Positions 32,935 to 43,487 of a stretch of 64,000 bases of DNA are shown one piece after another. Position 1 is the stretch's first letter. Every line of letters begins with the position of its first letter. Both the position numbers and the translations under genes were made by a program. Under the pieces are notes generated by a model. The model had not been told where the DNA came from, did not search any database, and was given only the letters and a program-made list of their open reading frames with translations. Origin of the DNA: Aurelia coerulea (Eukaryota > Cnidaria > Scyphozoa > Semaeostomeae > Ulmaridae); contig CM076947.1 of the NCBI GenBank assembly GCA_039566865.1, positions 5,711,501 through 5,775,500 of the forward strand, in the 5' to 3' direction.

Positions 32935-35030
32935 TGTTACCTGGGAAGAATAAGAACTCAAAATTATTGATGGGAATCATTTACCGATCAGATAAAATCT
33001 TTAGATTTAGCGATTGGTTAGACCAATTCGACAAAGTAATCTCATACGTGAAAGCAAGTTGGGATGGGTCTATAATGATAACTGGAGATACTAATACCGA
33101 TCACCAGAAAAAGCAGATAGCAAAAAGTATCTAAGCCTACTTGAACAATATAATCTGCATCAGATTGTTTCCAAACCAATAAGAACAACATCAACATCAA
33201 GCACTCTTATTGACCACATAATAGTAAGCCACAAATATCTGGTCAAGCATACTGACGCGTTACCTTGTCCCACGATAAGTGACCATGATGGACCGTATGC
33301 CTTCCTTAATGTTAGATTAAAAAAATACGAGCCTCATTTCAAATACACCAGAGATGAACGCAAATTCAACGAAGGGATGTTCATAAAGGATTTAGAGAAA
33401 GTCCCAGTTAGTCTTGTCGATGGAGTAGATGATCCAAATGAAAAGTTGGGTATACTTAATTCCCTGATGCTAGAGATAATTGATGAACATGCTCCAATAA
33501 GGAAAATCAAAGTAACGAGGCCACCGGCGCCATGGATGCATGATATTGAAATTCGCAATCTCCAGCAGGCCTGCTTTCAGGACTGAGTTAAATATCGAAA
33601 CTCTCGAGACGATCTTGTCCTAAAAAATCTCAGAGAAAATAACAGTTTACTGAAAAAGAAGATTCGTGCTGCAAAAACAGCGTTTTATCAAACTGCTCTG
33701 TCCCCAAAAAACCCAAGGAATTATGGAAAATAATCAACTCTGTTCTTCACCCTCCAAGCAAGCGAATAATGCAAAATCCAGATGAATTGAACAGCCATTT
33801 TGCATCAACAGCAGAGAGAACATTGAATAGGTCTGCAACTCCTATTGAAGATATTTTTACAACTATATCTAATATACCTCCAGACAAAGAAAACTACTTT
33901 AATCTTAGACAAGTATCACATCAAGAAGTCCTAAAACAACTCAAGTCATTACGGAGAGATACATCAACAGGACCTGATAATATTCCTGCACGCTATATGA
34001 AATTGGCAGTGGATATCCTATGCTCTCCTTTAACCCATATTATCAACTCGTTCATAAATGAAAGCACATTTCCAATAATGAAACCTGCAAGCCAAAGGAA
34101 ATACAGAATGCACAATATCTATTGAACGAATCGTTAGCGAAAGTAGCTGGTTGGACTGATAACAATTCCCTGGCAGCCAACGCAGTCAAAACAAAATTCA
34201 TCTTATGTGCCTCCAAACGATTATATGACTACCACCAACTAAAGGACCAGGAAACCGATATAACTTTAGGTTCGACGAAGCTGAAGCCAGACAAGGAACC
34301 TCGTTATCTGGGAATGTACCTGGACCAACACTTGACCTGGGAAAACCACTTAAAGCATGTCCTCTCCAGTTGTTATAGCAAACTATCTGTTCTACGAAAA
34401 TTAAAGAATTTCACACCATTTAGATCGCGTAAAACATTAGCAGAATCATTGATTCTCTCCAAAATTGATTTCAACGATTATGTCTATTCCCCTTTGAGCC
34501 AGCAACAGTTAGAATAACTGCAGCGGTTACAGAAGGCTGTAGCAAGCTTCATACTTAAACGTTACGCCCATAAAAAAGATATTTTAAAACTTGGATGGCT
34601 ACCAATTGCAGAAAGACGGGACTTCAACCTATTGAAATTAACCTTTAAGGCAATTCACAACACTAATTGGCCTGTAATTAATAAACTGGAGTTGCAAACT
34701 TGTAACAGAGCCTTGCGAAGTAGTAATGAAACTTGTATAAAGCCATCACTTATACCAGATACTTTTGAAGATGCCGCTGAAAAATGCTTCAATGCCTTAC
34801 CTGTACATATAAAATGCCAGTCTAACTTTACAACGTTCTGTTGCAATCTAAAGAAACATTTATTTGAAAGAGCAAACAACAAACTGGACTAAAGTACCAT
34901 ATTTCTAATTCTTATGTGAACGTTCTTACCTTTTGAACTTGTAATTTTTAATTTACTTTTAATTTTAGAGTTGAAGAGCCACACTTGTAGTGGATATGCT
35001 CGATAATACCATTATTATTATTATTATTAT
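32935..35030 (+). mobile_element. Non-LTR retrotransposon (APE-type) lacking its RT core
   Basis: The endonuclease part reads ASWDGSIMITGDTNTD, STSSTLIDHIIVS and CPTISDHDGPY (the SDH motif), followed by PPAPWMHDIEIRNLQQAC. RT entry follows: LRRDTSTGPDNIPARYMK and LTHIINSFINESTFP. At about 34090-34124 the sequence jumps to NESLAKVAGWTDNNSLAANA, LGMYLDQHLTWENHLKHVLS and a C-terminal part ending at 34892. The palm, including the YADD-type motif, is absent. The element ends in an ATT microsatellite (about 35008-35030), a usual tail for this clade. Several frameshifts exist. It is dead, with a clean internal deletion. Confidence 0.8.
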
Positions 35031-35032
35031 TA

Positions 35033-35255
35033 ATGGCAGTTAGACGCTAGTTTAACTGGAGTTAATACCTCCCCGGAGGAGCGTGGTTGTTATTTTTTAG
35101 CAGTACATTCTGCGACCTTTTTGGTTAGCCTGGGATCACGTGGTGCCCGTGGGCGTATTTTACATGCTGGGTAGGCAGCATTTCCTCATACCGTTATTGT
35201 GATCCTACGTAGCAAGTTGGAAATTTCGCTATCGCTGTTCGAAGTTTGTTTGTTT
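35033..35255. repeat. PLE leader direct repeat, copy 1
   Basis: Nearly identical to 37673-37890 (differences include GGTTGTTA/GGTCGTTA and GTTCGAAG/GTTTGAAG). It begins right after the ATT tail of the preceding retrotransposon. Confidence 0.9.
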
Positions 35256-35697
35256 TCCTGAAGGCTATTTGCTGCTATTGCTAGGATCAAGGTTATGTAC
35301 TATTAATGTCTATTTTATTTTTTTTCTGGAAATCTTTGACAGTTTGTCGGCTTTGGAGCAAGAGAAGCAAGACCCGGAAACCACACCTACACCAAGTGAT
35401 GATAAAACGTTCGGTAAAGCAGAAGCATTACAACGTTTCGAACATCTGAACAGTTCTTCTCGGTTCTTTGCGTCAACTGACGCCGTCTTCTGCCTTCCCA
35501 ACCAAGTGAGGGCTAATCTGCGTATTTGTTGTTGACATAACATTATGTATGTCTAGGGTTGAAGGCCATATTTTGGTTTGTTCCCAGGTATGTTGTTTCA
35601 TTTCAATTTCTCAATGTGAATATTCTTTATTGGCTATTTAGGCCATGTTTTTTTGCGTGGCCGTTGTGGCTGAATAAGCCAACTTGGTCTGAAGTAG

Positions 35698-36310
35698 TTG
35701 GCTCCGTGAGCCGTTGGCTTCATTGCCGTACCGTATTATTGATTCGTTGTTGGCCCTGGGCCGTTTGGCCTTTTCTTGGCCTCTTCAACTTGTTGATAAA
35801 TGTTTGGCTCCGCGAGCCGTTGGCTTCATCGCCGTGCTGTATTATTGATTCATTACGAGCCCCGAGCCGTATGCCTTTTTTTTTTGGACCCTTCAGCTTG
35901 TTGATCATTGTTTGGCTCCGCGAGCCGTTGGCCACATCGCCGTACTGTATTATTGATGCGTTACTAGCCCTGAGCCGTATGGCTTTTGGCCTCTTCAACT
36001 TGTTGATTAGTGTTTGGCTCCGCGAGCCGTTGGCTTCATCGCCGTACTGTATCATTATGCGTTACTATACCTGAGCCGTATGGCTTTTGGCCTCTTCAAC
36101 TTGTTGATTAGTCTTTGGCTCCGCGAGCCGTTGGCTTCATCGCCCTACTGTATTATTCTGCGTTACTATACCTGAGCCGTATGGCTTTTGGCCTCTTCAG
36201 CTTGTTGATTAGTGTTTGGCTCCGCGAGCCGTTGGCTATATGCCGTGCTTATATTTACCATTTGCTATCCAGACCCAAGCCGTGTATTACTTTGGCCGCT
36301 TAACTGAACT
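35698..36310. repeat. Degenerate tandem repeat of about 100-108 bp
   Basis: Units start with TTGGCTCCGCGAGCCGTTGG at about 35698 (variant), 35803, 35911, 36012, 36115 and 36215. Each continues CATCGCCGT, TGTATTATT, GAGCCGTATGGC and CTTCAACTTGTTGAT. Diverged units recur at 36857, 36955 and 37228. A flanking block (GACGCCGTCTTCTG to TTTGGTTTGTTCCC) occurs at both about 35490-35595 and 36405-36515, so a block near 0.9 kb was duplicated. Long open frames here are products of the repeat. Confidence 0.8.
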
Positions 36311-37672
36311 GCATTTCTGTTCGGGGGCCGTTAGCTAGTTGCTCTTTATTTATCGGCTCATTTAATGACCTTGTGCTGTGTGGTTTTTGGTTGCCTACAT
36401 CAACAGACGCCGTCTTCTGACTCTCCAACCAGGCGAAGAGGGCTAACTGCGTATTTGTTGTTGACATGACATTATGCCTTAGGCCATATTTTGGTTTGTT
36501 CCCGGGTATGTTGTTTTCAATATCCCCTGGTATTGGCTTTGCTGCCGTCTTGATTTGTTGCCTCTTTGCAGGCTGGTTTTGTTTTAATGTCATGCCTCGT
36601 AGATCATGCTGTTTCTTTCATAACGTGATCAATTGCTTAGTTTGATTACTTGTATTGTTTGTGCAGTTTCAATTTCTAAAAAAGAAAACTAATTAACGAA
36701 TACACCCAAATTGCATGTTACGTCATACATGCGTTGCGGTGACGTGAATATTCTTATTGGTTATTCTCTTCGTTTGCGGTTCATTCAAAATCATTGGGCC
36801 ATAGTTTTTTTTGCGTGGCCGTTTTGGCTGAATAAGCCAAATTTGTTTGAAGTAGTTGGCTCCGCGAGCCGTTGGCGTCATCGCCATGCTGTATTGTTCG
36901 TTACTGGCCCTGAGCCGTATGGCTTTTTGGCCTCTTATTGTTGGCAAGTGTTTAGCTCCGCGAGCGAGCCGTTGGCTGTATGCCGTGCTTATGTTTATCA
37001 TTTTGCTATCCAGGCCCAAAGTCGTGTAGTAGTTGGCCGTTTACTCAAACGGCGTTTCTGTTCGGGGACCGTTGGCTAGCTGTCATTTATTTACGTATTT
37101 ACCTCAGCGCAGCGTGCCGTTGACACCCTTGGCGATATTGCCGTGTATCTATTTATTGTTTCCTCATCTGGTGCAAGCTGTTGTGTGATATTTAGCCGCT
37201 CAACTACTTTGCATTGTTTTGTAAGTGCTTGGCTCTGCGAGCCTGTGGCTATTTGCCACGTTTCTGTTCTATTTGGCCATCCAGCCGTTGTACGTGCCTC
37301 AGTGTTTCGGTTTCTGGATATCTAAGGTGGCCCTTAGGCCGTACACATTGGTGCATTTAAGCTCCAATCTGGTTTTTATAGTTTCTGGCTCATTGATCTA
37401 TCATTCTAAACTTTTCTCTCATTTTTCAAATCTTTTCTCTCCTTTCAATTATGTTCGAGACTGGGAGGTTTTTGGTATGGAAGGGAGGTTTGGTAAGTAG
37501 TAGGTCAGTGATTGGGTGGGAACACTGCGTGTTCTGTGGCCGAAAATGGTTTTCATGTCCAATCACCGACCTTAAAATGTGATATTCTTCAGGCAGTCGG
37601 GCTGGCGTAACAATGCCCACTTCCTGAAAGGGGGTTTCCACTAGGGGTGGTTTAGGGGAGAGTATTAAATGG

Positions 37673-37890
37673 CAGTTAGACGCTAGTTTAACTGGAGTTA
37701 ATACCTCCCCGGAGGAGCGTGGTCGTTATTTTTTAGCAGTACATTCTGCGACCTTTTTGGTTAGCCTGGGATCACGTGGTGCCCGTGGGCGTATTTTACA
37801 TGCTGGGTAGGCAGCATTTCCTCATACCGTTATTGTGATCCTACGTAGCAAGTTGGAAATTTCGCTATCGCTGTTTGAAGTTTGTTTATT
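37673..37890. repeat. PLE leader direct repeat, copy 2
   Basis: Second copy of 35033-35255. The downstream block 38029-38156 likewise repeats 37541-37672 (AAAATGGTTTTCATGTCCAA to GAGAGTATTAA). Confidence 0.9.
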
Positions 37891-38359
37891 TATCCCACCC
37901 TCCCAGTCCCTCCTAGTTTTTCTTTTTCTTCTGCCTGTTATAATCTGCCTTGCTTGTTTTCATTCTGCCTATTTCCAATCTCATTTTCCACAGAATTCTC
38001 TGTGGGACAGGTGCGTTGGTCCGTTTGCCGAAAATGGTTTTCATGTCCAATCACCGACCTTAAAATGTGATATTCTTCAGGCAGTCGGGCTGGCGTAACA
38101 ATGCCCACTTCCTGAAAGGGGGTTTCCCTGGGGGTGGTTTAGGGGAGAGTATTAATTACTCTGGTTTTTACACAGAGAACGTTACGGAATTTTTGGATTA
38201 CCATTTACAACCCCTTGCAAAAAGTGTTCGTTCATACATTAAAGACACGAACCACTTTTTGCAAAAAAAATCGCGTCATTAGACGGGCTTCCAGAGGACG
38301 CTATTCTTTGTATCATTGATGTTGTTGGGCTTTACCCAAGTATACCGCATGATGAGGGA

Positions 38360-39100
38360 TTGAAGGCTCTACGTGATATTTTAAACTCTAGAAATAATCA
38401 GTCTGTTTCTACGGAATCCCTTGTAGAGCTTGCACAGGTAGTACTTAAGAATAACTTTTTTGAGTTTAATGGGGCATTTTATCATCAGCTGAGGGGTACA
38501 GCAATAGGCACCAAATGTACGCCATCATATGCGATTTTGTTCTTAGCAGACCTGGAGGAAAAACTTCTGAGTGGCTCCAGCTGCAAACCTTGGCTGTGGT
38601 GGCGTTACATTGACAACGTTTTCTTAATTTGGACCCATGGGGAAGAGAAACTTTCGGAATTTGTAGAATACCTCAACGCTGCACACCATTCCATTAAATT
38701 TACAGCTGAATGGTCTAAGGAGAGCATCAACTTTCTTGACACTAAGGTCATCAGAGAAGGTAGTAAGTTGGTTACAGATCTCTACACGAAACCGACTGAT
38801 ACGCATCAGCTCCTGCATTGTTCCTCTTGTCATCCTTACCACACCAAAAAGGGCATTCCGTATGGTCAGGCCCTTCGCATTAGGCGCATTTGTTCTGAGG
38901 ACTCATTTTTTAACGAAAAGATGGGAAATTTAAAGTCATGGCTTATTGGGCGGGGGTATCAAGAAGGGGAAATCGACAGTCAACTAGACAAGGTTAGAAG
39001 CTTGGATAGAGAAAATCTGTTAAATAGAAATTCCAAGCAGAAGGATGACACAAGGATACCGTTGGTTCTAACTTACCATCCGGCACTTCAGGGGGCGTGA
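38360..39100 (+). pseudogene. Penelope-type reverse transcriptase, palm to thumb
   Basis: The 246-residue frame contains LRGTAIGTKCTPSYAILFLA (RT motif 3-4 region, residues about 48-67), WRYIDNVFLIWTHGEEKLSE (catalytic box, about 92), KFTAEWSKESINFLDTKVIR, TDLYTKPTDTHQLLHCSSCH and IPYGQALRIRRICSEDSFFN. It ends with LVLTYHPAL, after which related proteins continue to a GIY-YIG domain. The catalytic box normally reads YIDD; here the codons TAC-ATT-GAC-AAC give YIDN, replacing one metal-binding Asp. The coding part upstream (VVGLYPSIPHDEG) lies in another frame, so no complete protein can be made. Confidence 0.85.
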
Positions 39101-39985
39101 ACTAGATTTAGTAAAAGCAAATACAAGCAACAAAAGCATGAAACATCCATCAAAACAGTGGATTAGTTAATCGTTTCAGCTCAAATTTTTACAGAAATTT
39201 CTCTTTTTAGCCGGGGAATTGCAAAATTGGTTATATCACATTCAAGAGTGCAGAAAGTGCTCATTTTGTGAACAATAAGAATTCCTGAATCATCTGTTGC
39301 TTATGTGCTTTACTAAAGCTAAATGTTTTTACAAAGAAACTGTGTTTTGAAAGAAGCAGCAATTTGGCTACCAACAGTAGAAAACATGTAAAGCCTTATA
39401 TTCTTGAATGAAAATGAATTGTTGTAGCTAGGGGTTACTGATATATACAATGGGATACTGATATATACAATACATTCTGCAAGCTTGCATCCATTTTGAA
39501 CTCCCAAGACAAAAAAGAAAGATCAATCTTCAAGTATGAACTGAGTAAAAATCAACGTTGTGGTTGGCATTTTCTACTATAATGCGTTAATGTTTCTTGT
39601 TTTATTTAGATCTTGGAAAGCAAGGTACTCAGATCTACAGTATGTGCAGTAGGTTAATCTTCCAATGTTATTACTGCAAAAAATTCAAAGGTCTGAAAAG
39701 TACAACTTCTTCAATGTCCTGCATGCAAAGAAAATGCTCAAAATTCTCTTTCCTGACTCATTTTGCTTGCAAAGCGATACTACATATTATAATAACTAAA
39801 TCTTTCACAAAACTGTTCCTGACTGTTCGTAATGAATAATATGATATCAGCCATCATTAATACAAAGAAAATCAATTTTGTGGGTAATTAAGAGGCATTC
39901 CTTTATGGTTATGCCATTTTTGCAGCAAGGCAGGGCACCGGGGCTGCGAAGCAATGGAATCTAAGCTTGATTTACAAGTACATTC
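39101..39985. other. No gene recognised
   Basis: AT-rich. A possible short exon follows TTTATTTAG near 39610. Nothing else was supported. Confidence 0.4.
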
Positions 39986-40000
39986 GTTCTTTTGTTGCAG

Positions 40001-40200
40001 GGGTACCTGTCACAGAAGAAGAGCTACAACAAGTTGCTGAGCTATCCAAAGTGCTGGACATACCAGACGATTTCCTTGATGTGCCGTTCAGAGAAGAATG
40101 CCAAAGGGTGCTTCCATTCAATGAAATTGAACCCAAAGACGTGAAACAAGCCTACTTATACATTAAAACGAAAGCTCTGATATCATCATATCATTCATAA
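40001..40200 (+). CDS. Probable terminal exon of an unassigned spliced gene
   Basis: After an acceptor (TTCTTTTGTTGCAG) an open frame reads GVPVTEEELQQVAELSKVLD, IPDDFLDVPFREECQRVLPF and NEIEPKDVKQAYLYIKTKAL, with a TAA stop. Composition is acidic and helical and looks coding. An AATAAA lies near 40388, about 190 bases after the stop, compatible with a polyadenylation signal. Upstream exons were not located and I do not recognise the family. Confidence 0.45.
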
Positions 40201-40766
40201 AAACTTAAAACACGGACATTGATTTCGCGGACATGAAGAAAATCGCCAACAACTAACTCTCCGTGACTCTGTGTGAAGGGGTGTGCATAAAGATCGTGTT
40301 GAGATACATTTAGGCAATGGCTATGTGAGATATGATTATTGGGATAGGATGGTAGCTGAAGTATGAAATTCCCATGAAACCTTAAGAATTAATAAACAGT
40401 ACTTAAGATCTGTAGTAAAATGTCTCAGGTGGATGTAAATTTGTTAAAGAGAAAAATTCCTAAATTTTTGCAAAAATCTTTACATGAAGACTTTATCTGG
40501 CTGTACCTTCAGTGAAGCATTGAATATTTTGTTTTCTGCCCATATTATTACAATCTACTGAATTCTTGACGTATAGCAATATGTATTGTATATCCACTGT
40601 ATATGTTTGCAGTTGTTTTGCTACCAACATTTTGTTTTGTCAAAATTCTAAAGTTCCTAAAGGTTCCTGGTAGGGTCTGCAGGGTAAAATGGATATATGT
40701 ATATAAACATATTTCTATCCATCAAGAAATCAGCAGCAAAATATAAATTAAAGCCTATACATGTAC
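40201..40766. other. 3' flank, no further gene seen
   Basis: Contains the possible AATAAA near 40388 and short frames only. Confidence 0.4.
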
Positions 40767-40969
40767 CTTTGTTTACACATTTAGCTTTATTGCACTTGCA
40801 CTCACTGCCACATCTAACTCCTTGCTTTGCACAGGGACATCCCCGTTTACACATTCCCTTGCAAGAGCATCTTATATCATCACCTCCACCCAGATAAAGC
40901 TCAATCAGTGACCTATTCAAGACACCTTCAGCTTCTGCATTGACGAATGATGGAATTCCTTGTTCTTGG
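40767..40969 (-). CDS. Exon encoding a CXC (Tesmin/TSO1-like) cysteine motif
   Basis: A 203-base minus-strand exon between an acceptor (CTAATGCAG) and a donor (AAACAAAG|GTACAT) reads GIPSFVNAEAEGVLNRSLIE, LYLGGGDDIRCSCKGMCKRG and CPCAKQGVRCGSECKCNKAK, then CVNK. The spacing C-x-C-x3-C-x3-C-x-C-x6-C-x3-C-x-C-x4-C-x-N is that of CXC/CRC domains, which bind zinc and DNA. One CXC copy is visible; many proteins have two. The same motif occurs in some repeat-encoded proteins, so host origin is not assured. Neighbouring exons were not found; a putative first exon on this strand is at 42206-42159. Confidence 0.55.
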
Positions 40970-41305
40970 CTGCATTAGAATGATACATCATTTCATTGAG
41001 AGGCGACATACTTTAAATTATATAATTGCAAGACAATTTATTCCTGTCACATAATCAAGTTGCCAATGTGAAATACGTTGATAAGGCTTGTAACTCTGCA
41101 AGGCTACAACTATGACTACAAGGCTTGTTTTTTAATTCAGTTTAGGAGCTCCAAAATCAAAACAGGAGATTAGTTAGGCGTAAGGCCTCGACACAAGGTA
41201 GCCTTGACATAAAACTGTTCTGCAATGTTCAAACCAGCATCAAAATAATTTTCCTTATTGAAGGAGAAGTGCTCAACATTCAAACAGTCAATCAGAAAAG
41301 GTGTA
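40970..41305. other. Probable intron, nothing recognised
   Basis: AT-rich sequence between the CXC exon and a MITE. Confidence 0.35.
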
Positions 41306-41922
41306 CCGGGTGACCCAGAAAAAAGTGACCCAACGCAATCTGTTATAGAGAAAAAAGTAAGTGGCAGATTGAAATATTTCAAACGTTGTTTTGTCGCTAA
41401 AAGACCAGCCTACATTATGAGTATTTCTTGCAATTTTTTTCGGCACGGGAAGGTTTCCGAATTAAGGATTTTGAGGAAAAGGGCAGGCTTGAAATTCTCA
41501 AAAAGTCGTTAAAAACAAGGGATCGATTTGAAGCCATTTCAGATCTTCAAAACAACGAGGAGCGTGTTTCTTTCTGCCTGAGAATATTTTCAAGTACCTA
41601 GGGACTATAAACTTGCTTTGAAGACTTCCGACTGTGTTACCTATTCCCAGTTTGAAATGAAACACGCTCTTCGTTGTTTTTAAGATTTGAAATGGCGTTA
41701 AATCGATCCCCTGTTTTGACGACTTTTTGAGGATTTCAGGCATGCTCTTTTCCTCTAAATCCTTAATTTTGGAATTCACCGTGCCGAAAAAAAATTCCGA
41801 AAAATACTCACAGCATAGGCTAGTCTTTTAGCGACAGAACAAGGTTTGAAGCATTTCAATCGGCCACTTACTTAATTTTCTGTAACAGATTGCGTTGGGT
41901 CACTTTTTTCTGGGTCACCCGG
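41306..41922. mobile_element. 617-bp TA-flanked palindromic element (mariner-like termini)
   Basis: CCGGGTGACCCAGAAAAAAG at the left and CTTTTTTCTGGGTCACCCGG at the right are flanked by TA (41304-41305 and 41923-41924). The inverted similarity runs almost to the middle (GTTTTGTCGCTAAAAGACCA inverted near 41820). Termini differ from 909-1700 at a few positions, so the two are related families. Confidence 0.85.
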
Positions 41923-42158
41923 TACAAGCCAGGAATTGGATTCTTCTACCACAAACGAAAGGGCTGGATTCTTCCAAGAATCTGAAATCACAGCACAAAA
42001 AGAGACCATCTTCAAACAAGGGGCCTAAAAGGCCCAATCAAAAAGATTGTATCATACCCATGAAATGTCCGTTTTTCCTTCAGACTTGTCTGTTCTTTCT
42101 TTTCTACCTTCTTCTTGTTAAAAATCAGCAGTCTGCTATCTATTGCCGATAAATTTAC

Positions 42159-42206
42159 CGTTTCCAGATCATCGATATCTGGGATTTCGATTCTCTTTCG
42201 CGCCAT
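42159..42206 (-). CDS. Putative first coding exon (16 codons)
   Basis: Context CAAGATGGCGCG is a good animal start. The frame reads MARKRIEIPDIDDLET and meets a donor, ACG|GTAAAT. The frame stays open beyond but becomes lysine-rich and less convincing. It could belong to the same minus-strand transcript as the CXC exon (phases require at least one unseen exon between). Unassigned. Confidence 0.3.
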
Positions 42207-42332
42207 CTTGTGCAGCTCACAAAATGGAGACTGTCTTTCATGTGATCACTTTACAAGAACACTCTTTTTACAAGAAAATTGAATTGAGGTCTATTTATAT
42301 ATGTGCATCCCTTATCTCCGTCAATTGTCTTT

Positions 42333-42646
42333 AATGAAAATTCTTCCTTATCAATAAATGAATTAATCAAGTCACCTGTTTTAGGGTAAGAGAGATGAAA
42401 AATGTGCGGAACTTTCTGTATGTTTCTTTGGTATAATTCCTAACGGAGATACCTGTAAATTCGGAAAAGGAGGGTGATCAAACGGCCCAGCTGTACGGCC
42501 TAGAGAAACTTCTTTGACAGTGTTCTCCATTACTTTACCTGGGTTTAAGGCTGCAGTTGGGAAGTTATTTGCTTGTCTACTCACGGGAGAGCATACAATA
42601 GCTAATTTAGCAAAACTAAACTCTTGTATGAGTGTTTCTAATCTCC
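42333..42646. other. No gene recognised
   Basis: A solo TTAA-MITE end lies at about 42314-42332. Otherwise nothing was supported. Confidence 0.35.
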
Positions 42647-42732
42647 GAGCCCTCGAGCCTCGAGCCTTCGAGCCTTATACTTCGAGCCTCGAGCCCTCGA
42701 GCCTCGAGCCTTATACTTCGAGCCTCGAGCCT
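42647..42732. repeat. CGAGCCT / CGAGCC microsatellite
   Basis: Units of CGAGCCT and CGAGCCCT are interrupted three times by TATACTT (higher repeat CGAGCCTTATACTTCGAGCC), about 86 bases. Confidence 0.85.
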
Positions 42733-43329
42733 ACTTATTTTTCTAAGGGCTGAGAAGGCCCAATTTCAAAGAATTTTCGTCAAGGAAATAAGCACCATGC
42801 ATCCTACCGCTTAATATTCGGCCGTTGTCTATGAAAAACCCTGAGGTACTGCGTTGCATGGTCATAGGTTTTGAACGAAAGCGGAAGTAATCCATCCATC
42901 TGGCCCAAAAACGGAAGCACAGCATTGAGTCTACGATTTCCAAACGTGAATATGACTTGATTGCACCATCACCATGAGCCAAGAAGCAGAAGGTAAGATG
43001 AGCAATTAGGCATATTGATTCTTGATTTTTATGCGAAGAAGTTCTTCTTGGGTGTATCAAGCCAGGTTGATTTGCTGATACCGAGTGACATTAGTTTTGA
43101 AGCGATGAGTAGCACATAAATAGTGTTCAGATTCTATGTCAAACAATTTCATAGCTTATTACATTTTGTTAAAAATCATATCACTTTTCTTGGTTCGTAA
43201 CAAGTTGTGATTAGTTTATGTGTAATTATAGGTAGATTCGTTTATTTGGGGGGAGGGGTTCTCTTCGGCCAAGATACAACATGAGGTTAGATTGTTGTGT
43301 GTTTCTGGCTGACGATATCACAACACAGG
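42733..43329. other. No gene recognised; possible 5' region of the MULE-SWIM gene
   Basis: A minus-strand 105-residue frame has no known motif. The region may include promoter or non-coding first exon for the plus-strand gene that begins coding at 43488. Confidence 0.3.
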
Positions 43330-43456
43330 TGTCTGTTTAAAAAGATTTAGAGGGGCTGCCAGACAAAATTTTTACCTGATTCTGATTTTCGACAATTTTG
43401 AAGCATATGGGGGCTACCATCCCCTCGCCCCCTCCGGCTCGTACGCTTATGATTAA
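43330..43456. mobile_element. Partial CGTACGCTTATG-type element
   Basis: GGGGCTGCCAGACAAAATTT, then CTGATTTTCGACAATTT and a C-run ending in CTCGTACGCTTATG, match the right part of the complete element at 54600-54795. The left end is missing. It lies within about 30 bases of the acceptor for exon 1 of the next gene. Confidence 0.55.
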
Positions 43457-43487
43457 CAGTACTGTATCATTTCCTTTTGCAGCCCCA

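Larger units (their letters stand above)
35033..39100 (+). mobile_element. Penelope-like element with tandem leader (pseudo-LTR) copies and a partial RT
   Basis: Two leader copies precede the RT body. Copy 1 starts at 35033 (TGGCAGTTAGACGCTAGTTT) and ends at about 37672 (GGGGAGAGTATTAA). Copy 2 starts at about 37673 with the same 220 bases and ends at about 38156 with the same last 130 bases. Copy 1 is about 2.64 kb and copy 2 about 0.48 kb, the difference being a repeat-filled interior. The RT body follows at 38157 (FYTENVTEFLDYHLQPLAKS), shifts frame in an A-run near 38270, and continues to 39100. N-terminal PLE motifs and a GIY-YIG endonuclease are missing. Confidence 0.8.

Noticed and set aside
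35559..36074. 171-residue tryptophan/leucine-rich frame that looks like a membrane protein
   Set aside because: It reads through the 105-bp tandem repeat; the reverse strand is equally open, and no homology or start context supports it.
42632..42814. Ser/Leu/Glu-Pro repeat peptide as a coding repeat protein
   Set aside because: Direct translation of the CGAGCCT microsatellite; no surrounding gene.
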